64,000 nt of DNA. Source: Scleroderma bovista (lineage: Eukaryota > Basidiomycota > Agaricomycetes > Boletales > Sclerodermataceae). Every line of letters starts with the position of its first letter. The stretch's first letter is position 1. Under the pieces are notes generated by a model. It made no database searches. It was not told where the DNA came from and saw nothing but the letters and a program-made list of their open reading frames with translations. The position numbers and the translations under genes are program-made. The stretch covers positions 1-64,000 of the forward strand of contig JAYMGJ010000001.1 in NCBI GenBank assembly GCA_037178675.1, written 5' to 3'. Shown here in pieces: positions 21,741 through 33,800 of this stretch.

Positions 21741-22710
21741 TAGTCTGGATACCAGCCTGTCTAATAGGAAGCTTGAGCAGTAAGCTGTTGTTAGACAGTC
21801 TGGTAAATCTGGGTTTGAATTCATAGGGCTGCGTGGGTGGCATGTGTCACATGATCAATAAACCATATCAAGGCATAGACAGTTTACATAATCATAACTG
21901 CTAAGTAGTGTACAGGAGACCCCAGGACACGGGAGAGAACAAAGATATGGAAGAACAAGGAAACAAAGTCCAGATGCGTGAGATGGATAACGCGAGACCA
22001 ACAAAGAGACACGGAAGTCCAAGAACGTGAAGTCCAATGTAGTGACGAGAAAGACAACAACCTGTGTGAGTGCAACGATAGTCTTTGAGAGTGTGATGAG
22101 AGCTGTAACCAGGAGAATGCGAAGAATGTGCGATGAGCCTGTGAGATGCGAGACAATATGAAGAACAGGGAGAATGGACAGTCTATTCCAATGACGACAA
22201 CTGGAGTATGACCGAGGATGCAAAGACGAAGGTCGGAAGGTGCACGATAACTGGATGATGCAAAATAACGAGAAGGCGAAAGACAACAAACATCATAGCG
22301 CCCCCATGATCGGAGTAACAATCGCCCCATGACCGCAAACGAAGAGCGTTGATGTGGCGGCGAGGATTGAGTCATTTGGTGTGTTTGCAATTGTGCCAAT
22401 CGGACCTATATGCCGTCCAGTAGCTGAAATGCGATGTACTCGAGGACTCCCAGGTTTCTGTTCACAATTGTATTGTTAATGGTGGACATGTCCATTGTTG
22501 TAGGAAAGCCATCAGAACGCATCAATGTTGACACGGACGCATCACTTAACAATATGATTTTTGATTTCTCAAGTGTAAATATGGAGTTTTTTCATTGGCC
22601 AGAAGTCACCTGACACATGCCACCTGTGCAGCCCTATGAATTCAAACCCAGATTTACCAGACTGTCTATCAACAGCTTCAAGCTCCATAGACAGTCTGGT
22701 ATCCAGACTA
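21741..22710. mobile_element. 970-bp non-autonomous TIR element with a 9-bp target duplication
   Basis: Both ends begin tagtctggatacca read inward, and the inverted similarity extends about 110 bp (through gacagtctggtaaatctggg and tgaattcatagggctg). The element is flanked by the direct repeat gtgcctgtt at 21,732-21,740 and 22,711-22,719. Each arm also contains its own palindrome built on gacag/ctgtc. The interior has no transposase. A 9-bp duplication suits Mutator-like elements; hAT normally gives 8. Confidence 0.88.
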
Positions 22711-23007
22711 GTGCCTGTTCTAGAGAGTGCTATAGATTTACTATGTCCCATATTATCCCCCCTATGCTGCACCAAGCAAGGTTCATGCTGACGCCAGCTG
22801 GTACTTCCCCAAGTATCAATTGTCAACATTTATACAATGATGATGACTTGACTTGTGCGACTACGCTGGCCCACATAAGACTTATCTCAACTTTCGTGAA
22901 CACTTGAAATCTGTCCATTTATTCGGAGTCGGGGATTGGTGCCTTTGGCACCGCTACGATAGATATGCGTGCGCAGCGCGACTGGAAACCGACGGATTAG
23001 TACATAT

Positions 23008-25800
23008 GTATACTGTTCAGCTAATTCGTGTAATTCAATTTGGTCTTTGTAATTATGTAATCCTACATGAAGCGGAGTCTACAGACTACAACAAATGCGG
23101 CGGTGCGGAGCTTTGATATTTTGCTGTCATTATCTTAGTGCTTGGCCGACTTTTGTCGTGTTGGCTGACCTCTGTCGCCCGTGCCGTGCTTTGATATCTT
23201 GCTATCTTAGCGTTTGGCCGACTTCTGTCGTGTTGGCTGACCTCTGTCGCCCGTGCCGTGCTTTGATATCTTGCTATCTTAGCGTTTGGCCGACTTCTGT
23301 CGCGTTGGCTGACCTCTGTCGCCCGTGCCGTGCTTTGACATTTTGCCGCCATTATCTTAGCGTTTGGCCGACTTCTGTCGTGTTGGCTGACCTCTGTCGC
23401 CCGTGCCGCGCTTTGATATTTTGCTGTCATTATCTTAGCGTTTGGCCGACCTTTGTCGGATTGGCTGACCTCTGTCGCCCGTGCCGTGCTTTGTATATCT
23501 TGCTGGCATTATCTTAGCGTTTGGCCGACCTCTGTCGCCCTGCCGTGCTTTGATATTTTGCCACCATCCTTTTAGCGTTTGGCTTTACAAAGTTTTCGGA
23601 ATCCTTGATCGTTGCGGTGGTACGTTTACCCTTTGGTTTTGGTGGCGCTGATCAGTGCGGAAGTTGCACATTTGCAACAGGACAGTTCCGGCCCAGTCTG
23701 CACCCTGACGCGCACGTACGCCGCTGCACGATTCCTCTCTGGATGTCTGTTTGCCGCATCCCTCTCCCAACAGGCATGCGCCGTCCTCCAATCCTGCATC
23801 AGCCCCATCTTGTTACACACAACAGTGACCGAGTGGCCCACGCCATACTGGGGTAACATCCTCAAATGTGACGTACTTTGGCTTCTCCATCAATAATGTC
23901 AATTGCGATGGGTTTGGATACGTCGATTGTGAAAGATTTGTGGGTCTGGATGGTATCACTCTCGTTAATGTTGTTACAAATCCCGTGGAGGCAACGCTTA
24001 CGGGCCGGAAGGTGTTGTAGAGTGGTGAGTGTGCTCGTGGTTCGTAGTCGTGTGCGCGATGAGCTGCATTGATGCGCATTTCCGGATAATAGAGGGTTGG
24101 ACGACCCCCTTCCCACTGATAAAGAAGAGTCTGATTCTAGTTCACGACGAGCCTGATGAAGCAGGTGGGTCAGTCCAGGCACTGGATCATGTACGATAAG
24201 ACTGAACGCGCCGATTTTTGACAGAGCCGCTCCAGCCAGCCAGGTGCATCGCGGCTGACTCAATGTGGTGAGACCATCGCTCCCTTGTATTGTTCAACAT
24301 TTCTGGCCGTATTACTCTTCGCCTTGAAGACCCACTTACTACTTTACTACTCCCAACTTATCCATGACCTCCCAAGTTCCCATGCCTCTTAGCTGTCCTA
24401 AATCAGCATTTACCGCTTCTTCCACACTCCTTTGTTCAAGCTCAATCACTTCAGCGACTACAGCGGCTATCCCTGACTCTCCAACAATGTCACCTGGAGT
24501 GCTCCAATCGCATTTTGACGCATTTCCTTCAAGAGACGATGCTTAGATACCAGGAGGTAAGCGAGATCGAGAAATGGGGCCTGTTGCTGATCCTACACCT
24601 GCTAACTATTTTTGTAAGGACAGGAAGTGGTACTATGCACACCCGAGAATCGCATACCGGAAGCGGTGTCCTTGACGGTACACGTCACCTGCACGCACGC
24701 ACACGTTTCGCCGTCGACATACGGCTCGATCGTCGTGATTACAAGCTCTTCGAACTCATTCGCGCTCGACTTCCCAACCTGCATTGCCGTCCACCCCACC
24801 TAATTGACTCGTACACTCCACTGACGTGTCTGCGGATTCCCGTCGTCCATGGACCGTCTGCACGCATTCGCGTGCCCTCGCAAGTCCCCTATCTCGCCAC
24901 TCACACTACCTGCCTGCTCCTCCTCGAGCGGCACTCCGTATGTGTTAGGTACGTTGTCATTCACGTCTTCATCGCGCTGATATCTCTTCACATTGTAGTT
25001 TCGTTTGTTGGAGTCATGTGCCTTTGCGCTCCTTCTAGTAGCCTTCATTGACTCCATAAGCCTTCGCCACCAGTTCTCCGCCCGACGCGGCCTTCCTGTC
25101 AACCTCCGCAACGTTCCCGTTCATGTGCTCTTCCGTCACGACGCTTTCCGCCGCCTCCTGCACCCACTCATATGGCCGGCCGTCACCTGGCAGTCTGGTG
25201 TTTCCCGCACTTCTGCAGCCATTTTTGTGTCGTGTACCTAGTACGCCATATTCTTTGTTGCTGACCTCTCTCGACAGGTGCGACTCTTGGGTCTCGGAAT
25301 GCGCACCTGCGCTCGCGAAGTTCCGCAAAAACTTGCACTAACAGCCCTTCCATATGGTGGACGCGCTATCCCCCCTATATTGTGTGAGGAAGCTTTACAG
25401 TAAGCCGGTGGCGAGACATGGACGCAAGTGGCCAGTGCCATGGTGGCGATGTACAGGGAGGACGCCGACGACAGTGACAACCAACAGTAGTGGCAGCGAC
25501 GACGACGACTCGGACGATCTGATGCAGGTGGCCAGTACGACCACGACCACGACCACGACGATGATGTGACGCGGTGGCCAGGTTTCTCCCTTTATGTACA
25601 TGGTTTCTTTTTATATCTATGCTATGTCAATACTATGCACTCTGTGATTATATGCAGCTCGTAAGTGTTTTCAGTGGTTGGTGAGGGTAATCGGAAAAAT
25701 TCGGAGGCAGGGCGGGCAGCCTGGACGCCACTTGGCAATGTCATGTGACGTTTGCTTAGTGTCAATGACGATATGACGCTGATTTGGACGGCGATCTATG
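23008..25800 (+). repeat. Inverted duplication 2, left arm
   Basis: Reverse complement of 48,672-51,565 with few differences over about 2.8 kb. It begins at tatactgttcagct and ends at the ggcgatctatgtactg phrase near 25,800. Frames of 178, 133 and 94 residues are conserved between arms simply because the DNA is; none shows a recognisable domain. An acidic stretch near 25,470-25,570 (GAC/GACGAC repeats) differs in repeat number between arms. Confidence 0.92.
23095..23590 (-). repeat. Tandem repeat of a 72-78 bp coding-like unit (left arm)
   Basis: Read on the minus strand each unit gives ARATEVSQHDRSRPNAKI preceded by a short variable AKYQS-type segment. Some units lack 6 bp and stay in frame. 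The right arm (50,890-51,490) holds more units and keeps one frame for 165 residues. Not recognised as a known protein repeat. Confidence 0.75.
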
Positions 25801-25934
25801 TACTGATCAGATAGCCTGACCGTCGTGTCCATAGTACTCTCCGTCGCCGCGCCAAGGCTCCCCCTGTATCCTATATTTGATGGCAAGTCCATCTACCGTT
25901 CTGACATGCCTTTGATCATCTCCAGATCGGCCGC

Positions 25935-26860
25935 AATTCAAGGTAGGCATTCTCGATTTGAAACTTCCGGCGTTCGACTAACATTTCTAGAGGTAATCTT
26001 AATCCTTTCGCTTCGACGCCTGGGTCCAACGACCCATAGACATGTTTTGAGTCGTTCGTGGATGGCTGCCTGGCACGCGCTCCAGGTCAGCCGCTCTGGC
26101 CTCTAGCACTCAACTAAGTTCCGATCTTGAGTCTCGCGTCCGTACGGTCGCTCTGCGCATTTAATGGGTGGCTCGTAGGACACTGGTGAGTTTATTCGTG
26201 GTCTTCGACTGTAACGCACGGACTCTCTCCAGACAGTAGCGCTGCTTCGACTCGTGTCGACGTCACCGCCGCTGGTTGTATCGCCTACGCCGCCGTTTCG
26301 TTCACTGTTGCTGTATCCAGCCGTCTCGCCCTCAACGCTCACCGCAATGAACCCGTGGTGCCCATGGCTTTCACTGGCACCTTCCATGGCACGAATACAT
26401 TGGCGTTACCAACCCAAACCCTTCTCCATCGACGGACATGCTTGTATCGCTGGGTTTCCGGCGTATTCGGCGTGTTTTGCGTTTTCAGCTTCATCTGACG
26501 CGTTCAAACGCTCTGCGCTTCCTTATCCGCGTCCGTTTCAACGCTCTGGGCGTCCGTGGGCTCATTCACCGCGTTTACAGCACACCCAACACCGTTCGAC
26601 TGGTTTACCGGCCATCTCAGGCCTCCAGCACCCAAGTAGGTGCGTGCACCGTCACCACAGTCGTTTCAGTGCTGTTCGACACGCTCGTGGCATCCGTTGG
26701 GCCTCCCGAATCATCCACCTTGCCGTTCGACTGTCCCTTCCGCTCTCAGGACTGTTCGCGTCACCTGCACGTCAACTCAGACCCTGGCGCCGTCCTGCCT
26801 CGCTCTTTGTGACACAGGTGGCGTGCTGTCACCCTTCGGACCACGGCTCAACTCTCATCC
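25935..26860 (+). repeat. Exon-like cassette repeat, copy 1
   Basis: Related to 36,800-38,200 and 42,965-44,480. Shared landmarks in order: ctgggtccaacgaccc-type opening, a short gtgag-bearing junction, the tcgactgtaac.cac and gtcgacg..gccgccgct block, and a block reading ASSTQV.A.TVTT. Gt(g/a)ag...ttttcag spacings between blocks look like introns. No copy has a continuous frame, so it is a degenerate repeat family, perhaps from a multi-exon gene. Confidence 0.6.
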
Positions 26861-26863
26861 CCG

Positions 26864-27253
26864 TTGTCCTTGCACAATTCCAATCCAACTATTTTGGGTT
26901 CTTCGGTGGTTTCAAGGCTCCAGCAAGTGTTTCTTCCTACCAGGATGAAGGCTGTTAGGGGGATTTCACGTTCAATTTGGATCCGAGCGCACTCTCGGGA
27001 TGGGTTTATTTGGCGCTCTGTTTTCCCCGACAATGTGAAGTTCACGAACAACTCTGTCACCCTGGGGAGTACGAATGACTGTGCCATCATCGTCTACGAG
27101 TGCTCCAAAGATAATATCTTTTTTGCGATGTCTCTCCCGTGCCATTCCCTATCGAGCTCTAAGTCTTTCCAAACGGGGAGTGGTATTAACTGCTCATTCC
27201 TTCGGGTAGTTCTGCAGATCAGTGGAGCCGAAGCAATTACTGTGGCTGACTGA
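26864..27253 (+). CDS. Uncharacterised 129-aa ORF
   Basis: An open frame, possibly starting at the internal Met near 26,942 (MKAVRGISRSIW). Its composition is less biased than neighbouring frames (DNVKFTNNSVTLG, CAIIVYEC). No family is recognised and no intron is apparent. It may be chance. From 27,254 to 27,849 nothing is supported except a likely promoter region for the next gene. Confidence 0.25.
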   Translation: MSLHNSNPTILGSSVVSRLQQVFLPTRMKAVRGISRSIWIRAHSRDGFIWRSVFPDNVKFTNNSVTLGSTNDCAIIVYECSKDNIFFAMSLPCHSLSSSKSFQTGSGINCSFLRVVLQISGAEAITVAD

Positions 27254-27849
27254 GTGCGCCGCGCGCAGTAATGACTTTATTACGACAAGTTATGGACCAT
27301 GGACGAATCACATGTCATTGAAATGGGTCGTTGAGGCTCATCACAGGCCGAAATAAATCTCTATCGGCCCTGTGTCGGGAATCTCAGACCAGGAAAGTTA
27401 CATTGGACCTGCTGCAGACGAGGCAGACACTGCAGACGCCGCAGACGATGCCTCTGGGCGGCTTAGATGGAGTTGCTGCACGCTGTCATGACCAAGTTTG
27501 ACAGGAACTTACTCGCAAAACACGCAGAGATGGTTGGATAGCAAGCAGTGGAGGCGGTGCAAAGAAGGGGGGTAACCAGGCTTATCCTAATGGAGACCCA
27601 GTTGCGACCCAAACAGAGCTGGGAAAAGGTCTCCAATATACCTCCCGGATATATGCATCTGACTACACCTCGGTCAAAACATTGAAATTTCCCATGTGCG
27701 AGTGATAGTAGGCTCAGTTCCCGTCGTCCCCCCCAGTCCGGAGCCTAAGTTCCCCTGTACTCTAGCTTCTTAAATTCGCCTTCCATGCCTGTCCATCCAC
27801 CCAACCTGCCTTGTTATCGAATTTTTTCCAACCACCATCCTTGCCCCCC

Positions 27850-30800
27850 ATGAGCGACACCGATGCTGAAGTTCGGCGACCCCTTTCGTGAGCGGCTGTC
27901 TTTCACGTTCCTTGTCCAATTAACTATTTTCTTCCATAGTCCTTCTCCAACCATTCAAGATGACGACCTCCAAGATGGTGCTTTGGTTGATGAGGCTGCT
28001 CACGACTCCACCTTTGATGTCGCCGAAATTCCATCCCAGCTCATATCCCCAGATGCCCATGACCAGGAAGAGGTTCACTTCGCCCTCTATCGATCCCAGC
28101 ATGTTCGTGCCAACCAAGACTACACCCAGAAATTCAAAGCCGCTTCTGAGAAACCCATCAGGTTCTCCACCTTGCAGACCTTGCACGGCAATGATGATGT
28201 CAAGAGAGCCATCTCTTTACTCTCCTCTCGCCGTCGTCTTGTCATTGACAATCGCTTCCTCGTCGACACCTCCCACCCTGACCGTCTCACTCGCGTCGGT
28301 CCCCATCACCTCGACTACACGCTATACATCGGCGCACGTCGTGGACTTGATGCAGCTCTCCCCAACGTCGAGTCAATGCACACCTGGACTGCATCCATCC
28401 AACTCTACTCTACTCACCGCCTTTGGCCTGACAAAAATGCCAAGGACCTTCCGTTCAATCCTGTCGGAAGGATGCTTTACATTGGAACTCGACTGGATGA
28501 CCAGCTGTGGCTAGCTCTCCTTCCTGAAGCCTATTTCAACGTGGATGACCCCAACAACACCCGCAACAGACTTCCCATCCTCCCAGCCAGCTCCTCTGCT
28601 CTGTCTACCCAGCATGCTCTCATGTTGATCATGTTCATGGCACATGTCTTGGAAGATATGCGCTTTCAGGACATCAGTTGCATTGACACTTACCCAGACC
28701 CTTTGACCTGGCAGTCTGTAAGGGCGTCAACGGAAATATTGTGAGTTCCCGTCATCTTTTGTTTCTCCCCTTCCGCCTCCTATTCTACAAATCCAAAACT
28801 ATTGGATTTGCTTGTTTCCACCATTTCACAGGATGCCGAATTTCTAACAATTCCATAGGGGTCGACTTCAAGAACGGCGTCGCACAATATCCTTGCACTT
28901 AGATCAGTTCAGGGACTTTCATGAAGGCATCCGTGATCTCTGGCATGATTGGGTCAACAATGCTCCCGAGTCTTGGAAAGAAGACAATTTCCTCACACAG
29001 AACCAGCCTGTTGGAATCACCCTTCGCTATGGACAGGACCAGCCCATCATGCACTCAGAAGATCTAGCTATCGAGCGTCGAAATTGGGATGAGGATCGGA
29101 ACTATGAATACATAAGACAGTTCAACTTCTCGTGCGCAACACATATCAGGTATGCTCCCTCTTGCACTTCCTTCCTTCATTAACCCCATCCTCTTCTCAA
29201 GCTATCTCATTGTCGATGAATGGGATGAGGTTCCCAATGAAGTTATTCAGCGCAACCATCGCACGCTCTATGACAGGTCTGACGACGATGAGAACCGCCT
29301 GGAGGTCAACCTAGAAGACGTTCCCCTTCTTGATGAAGATGGTCACGAGGTCAATGTGTTCAACTCCAGTGGTTTTCGGATCCCAAGGCGCCTTCCTGCC
29401 TCCCATCAAGCCTGTGGTGCTCTCCTTAACCTGGAGCGTGTCCACGAACTCTTTCAAAGCGAGGAAGATGCACACGGACATGTCAGGAATGTTGCACCAT
29501 TTGTCGCTTACCCACTCGCCTTCACCAGGACATTTGGCAATGTGACCTGCAACTCCATCATGCCCTCTTTTGACCGCAGACTCCGTGACATTGATGATCG
29601 CATGCGCCCAGTCATCCCTGATGACGCTGAGGACACTGATGCTCATGATGATGAGTATGATGATGACGACCGATCTCGCCGCCGCGGTGCTCCCGTCCTT
29701 CGACCTCTTCGCATGCAGGCCTACAACAACCTCTCCCACCGTGTTCGAGATCAGACAAAGTTTCATTATGTCCAGCTGGGCATAGTTACCAGTGCCTTGG
29801 CTGGTTCTGCTGCAAAGTCTGCTTCCGGCCAATATCACTGGCATCGACGACTCGACTTCTGCAAGGAAAGCTTACCTCATAAGAGGTTTGAAACCAAGGT
29901 TTCAGGAGACGGGCAACCGCAATCGCTTCGCTTCGAAAATACCTACACCCTTGATGTGTACAGGATGGCTGACCACCACAGAAATGGCCGGTGAGCATTC
30001 ATTTGAACTCTGGTTTTACTGCTCCTGACCTTCCCTGTTCCGCAGAACAATGTATAAGTATGTCATTTGCCCTCTACTCAGGGCATGGAGCCATCCGTCT
30101 GTTCTTGGGCCCATCAAGGATGTCCTTGTGGTCTTTCAACCTGATGTATGTGTCTTATCATTTCTTTCTCCCTGCCGGTACACCATCTGACTTCACTTGT
30201 ATCGCGCAGTTTGTTCCCAAGCTGTTCAAATTCGTAACCTTTCCAATAACTGCCCTCATAGAAACCTTTTGGAAGAGCCACGTCGAAGATCTGGACCAGG
30301 GAAAGGTAGTAGAACCTTGCACCATCGAGTTTGTGTCAATGCTGGAGCGTACTCTCAACTATGCCCACACGGGCAACGCAGCCGTCCTGACAAAGAAGTT
30401 GATGGATAGAGCCTGGCTCTCCCTCGGCCTGCTGATAGACGGATTTCCAGCCCTGTCGGATGCGTTCATCGCACACAATGCACTGTTTGCTGGCCAGATC
30501 GCAGTGCGCCAAGATTACTGGCCTGTAGACCGAAGCACACGACGGCCACTCACCTCTTCTCAGAGATGTCAAGAACTGACCTATGGTCCGGAGTACTTTG
30601 AGGTATGTCTATGTCCTCCTTTTGCGGTCTTTTCATCTCCTCGGAAATTATCTCACTCCTGTTTTCATTCAGGCTTATATAGCCCGTTTCACCATTCGCC
30701 TGGCTATGAAGAACATCCCTCAAGATGCATATGAAGATATCCCCAATACCTTAGGGAGGCTGGCTTGCTATGCATTCGACGTGGCTATGGGAGTCTACTT

Positions 30801-32312
30801 CAATGATGTGAAGAACCTTGTTCATGCCAACGTCACCCCTATCTTGAACCCCCTGGTTGACGATGATGATCCCATCATCAGTGAATCCGCTCGAGACAGG
30901 CTCACGGCACTCTCAACTTGGATGGATGAGGAGTTCCCACTTTCTTACACACCCACTGTCCTTGCCAATCTTCTTCAGGCCATCTCTGAGCCGCGTGACA
31001 AACAATTCGAGTTCACCGAGTCTGCTCTTGGTTGCCAGCCAGTCTCGTTCCTGGCAGATTTGATCATCAAACAGTGTGGCAGGTTCGACAACCGCAGAAA
31101 ACCCCCGTTCATCCAGGGCGGCAAGTTCCTCTCTGTCTGCCGCATTGCTGTCGAGGAGATTCGATTGTATGCCGCCGCCAAGGGTTTGACTGATGTTCAA
31201 GTGGAAAGACTTATCTCGGATGCCATCATCACTGTTGCAGAGAGACGCAAGATCAATCACATCCCCTGGTCCCGAAATCAAGCAGGAAATGGCCGCCCCT
31301 CAAATATCGTTGTACACGATGTCTGGCTTAACCTCGGCGCAAAGAAAAACCCCATCTCTTCTTCTGTCCCTTCTTTTCTCACAGTCCAACAGTCCAACAA
31401 TGCTCTCGCTCTTCAAGCTTCCCAGGTGATCCAAGCTGCCGACTCTCGTGGAGACTGGTCCGCTCTCGCTGTCACCCTCAAGTCGTTTCACACCGTCCTC
31501 CACAAGGTCAACCCTCCTTCAGAATGGGACATCCAACATTGCAGCGGAAGTGGAAGGAAGGTACCAGAATATATCAAGAATGTCTACTCTGATGTCAAGA
31601 AGTCGTTCAATGGTACCAAACCTCTTCATCAGCTAGCCCTCATTTGCGGGATTGTGTGCGCTGGCCTCATCCCCGACATCTTCTCTCCTCCCCTTGAACG
31701 CTACCCCAGCGACCCCTCCGGATATGATACCTATGTTCGAGGCTTGGATTGGGTTCGCCGACCTAAGCGGAAGGGAGTCTCCATTCGTGCTCCGTTCATC
31801 ACCATGGTTACCACCTTTATTCTTGCACACATGGAGGACAATGTGGTGCTCCAGAATGAGGAAGACCTCCATATATGGACGAAGAAACACAGTAAGCTCC
31901 TTTTCCGCCTCCTCCACTTCCCCTCCTCAGACATTCTCTAGCTGCAAAGGGCATAACTGTGTTTCTTCTCTGTCGACTTGGCCTCGCCATCCCTGTCACT
32001 CCGAGCGCATTTGCTGCCTCCAAATGGAAGACCGACATCCAACCTCTTCCCACGGCAGATATTGAGCGAAAGCATGCTGAGGTCGTTCGCTTGCTCACTA
32101 GCAAGGGAGAGTATGGGGGATATGATGCTGTCAGATATCTTATGGGCTACAAGGCTGCTGACATCTTGGGGACCCGCCATTTTGTTTATCCCCGCGCCAT
32201 CTCTGCTCCATCCAACACCCCCTCCTCTTCCAAGCGGACTAGAGATGACAATGATGATCATATCGCCGCCTGCGCTGCTCCTGTGAAATCCAGAAAGGTT
32301 TCTGGTCGTTAA
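27850..32312 (+). CDS. Intact multi-exon gene of unknown function (about 1,200 aa)
   Basis: The ATG at 27,850 opens a 38-nt exon (MSDTDAEVRRPLS) spliced at 27,888/27,940. Further exons are 27,940-28,740, 28,859-29,149, 29,202-29,990, then from about 30,046, 30,208 and 30,673, with the last from about 31,942 to the stop at 32,312. All junctions checked keep frame with GT-AG introns of 50-120 bp. The N-terminus is acidic; a central acidic/Arg-rich linker (DDEYDDDDRSRRRG) lies at about 29,640-29,690; the C-terminus has a basic nuclear-signal-like SSSKRTRDD and KSRKVSGR. No catalytic motif, zinc cluster or transposase signature is recognised. Codon-like composition and absence of stops make it a real gene, unlike its surroundings. 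It could be a host gene or cargo of an element. Confidence 0.8.
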
Positions 32313-32555
32313 ATAGATGCACACCGATACATCTCATTTATTACACCATTTGCCAGTAGTACATGTGCTGCGTGTAGTAATCAATAACAAGTCAGCTTTT
32401 CTTCATGACTGAAGTCATTGTCTCTACTACATGTTAGGTGTCACCCATGTTGGAATTCCATTGCCTACTAGTCTGTCTGGTCTTCAGCCCAGTCATCAGG
32501 CAGCAGCGAGATACACAATTAGAGGTTCTTCCCAGTTTATTTAGCAGGATCATGA
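32313..32555. other. Intergenic spacer
   Basis: 3' flank of the preceding gene. Nothing else is seen. Confidence 0.5.
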
Positions 32556-32559
32556 CAGA

Positions 32560-32885
32560 CACAGGTAGTAATTTTCTCTTCTAGCAGAAGCTGTTTGGAT
32601 GTCAGTAATCCAAGCACACCTCTCCACAAATTTGTTAAGTCCTGGAGTGTCGACAAAGATGAAGCGTTTGTCATCGCGGCCACATGCATATGCTTTGACA
32701 TCCACTGTGCAGGTTCCGAGCGTGACAGCTTTGCATTCCTCTGGCGTCCGGGTGCGTTTGTTGGTGAACTACGTGTGCATGAATGGCAATAGAGTATCAA
32801 CAAACCGTCGACTCACATTACTCGTTCCCGATCCCGATATTTATACGGATGAAGGCATAGTTGATATGATATGATGAGGTGTCTA
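32560..32885 (-). pseudogene. P-loop GTPase relic, third copy
   Basis: Minus strand: a P-loop-like exon end (SGSGT) followed by an intron, then ECKAVTLGTCTVDVKAYACG and FIFVDTPGLNKF, parallel to the copies at 33.5-33.8 and 4.4-4.6 kb. The invariant Lys of the P-loop is not present in any frame read here. It ends soon after DTPG. It is an older, more diverged tandem partner of the next feature. Confidence 0.6.
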
Positions 32886-32984
32886 ACGGAAAATACGCAC
32901 ATGATCACAATATCAATGGGTTTGATTTCTGATACATGTATCGCTACCCTCGGGTAGGGCTGTAGTGATCCAGTGGGTTAGTTA

Positions 32985-33800
32985 GTAGTGACTGACTGAC
33001 GCATCAGGAACCACGTACAGAAAATACGGCCTGACTTGGGTTGTTCCCAGATGAAGTTGTCGTCCGACAGTCACCTGTACGAATTCCAAACCGATGTCAA
33101 CGAGTTCCCTTTGAAATAGAAGAGCTTTCTTGCTGTCACCTAAGCCACGCACGATATTCCATGCCGACTGTTTGGTATTGAAGAACCGTTCGCAGCCAGA
33201 CCCTGCACCAAGGAGTGCCTTCCAAGGCCCAGCCGTAACTCTGCTTTCCGTGCGCTCTGCCAACTCCTCATTTGCTTCGCCCCACATGGTTGTTACTAGT
33301 CTCACTCGATCAGCCATCTCGTCTCCGCAAGGCAGCACATAGATGTAGGCCAGTTAGCTCTGCACCAGAAGCGTGCGCGTCGATTATACAATGTGTAAAT
33401 GACACAGGTCAGACGGATGGCACTTGGGTATCTACAATGATGTCAGTGGATCTCGAAGCTGGGATAGATAAATAAATCTACATAGTCCGCAGCCAATGCG
33501 TTATCCTAGTACGCACTTCAGTCTGCGACACTGATGATTTAAACCCTGGAGTGTCGACGAAGACGAAGCACTTTCCATGGTGGTTACAAGCATAAGCCCT
33601 AACGTCTACCGTGCAGGACCCGAGTGCGTCCGTTCCACTTTCTGCTCGCATTCCGGTGAGTTTATTGATGAACTACAGTCCATGAGTGAGCAACGATTGA
33701 ATGCCGTCATTTTTACCATCAACAAACATTGCCCATTCCTGATCCTGTTGTTCCCAAGACCCTGTTGACAGAAAATATTAGATTCGCACACGGATGCAGC
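32985..33800 (-). pseudogene. P-loop GTPase gene or relic, longer copy
   Basis: Minus strand: VLGTTGSGM (P-loop with Met in place of the catalytic Lys) at about 33,765-33,735, intron, then TVDVRAYAC and CFVFVDTPGF near 33,600-33,545. After an interruption comes a 118-residue frame (33,338-32,982) with RLVTTMWGEANEEL and NTKQSAWNIV, features typical of the C-terminal half of mushroom-type G-domain proteins (TTMW occupies the place of the G4 motif). The first part lies in inverted duplication 1; the second has no partner in the left arm, so this is the parental locus. The missing Lys and broken middle suggest loss of function. Confidence 0.62.

Noticed and set aside
23008..25800. Protein genes of 178, 133 and 94 residues in both arms
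   Set aside because: Conservation between arms is explained by near-identical DNA; the frames overlap each other on both strands and carry no motif.
26254..26958. 234-residue open frame
   Set aside because: It lies in the cassette repeat family; the other copies do not keep it and its composition (Ser/Pro/His/Arg) is not protein-like.
27850..32312. KDZ or other transposase
   Set aside because: No cysteine clusters, no DDE-like or KDZ signature phrases were seen.
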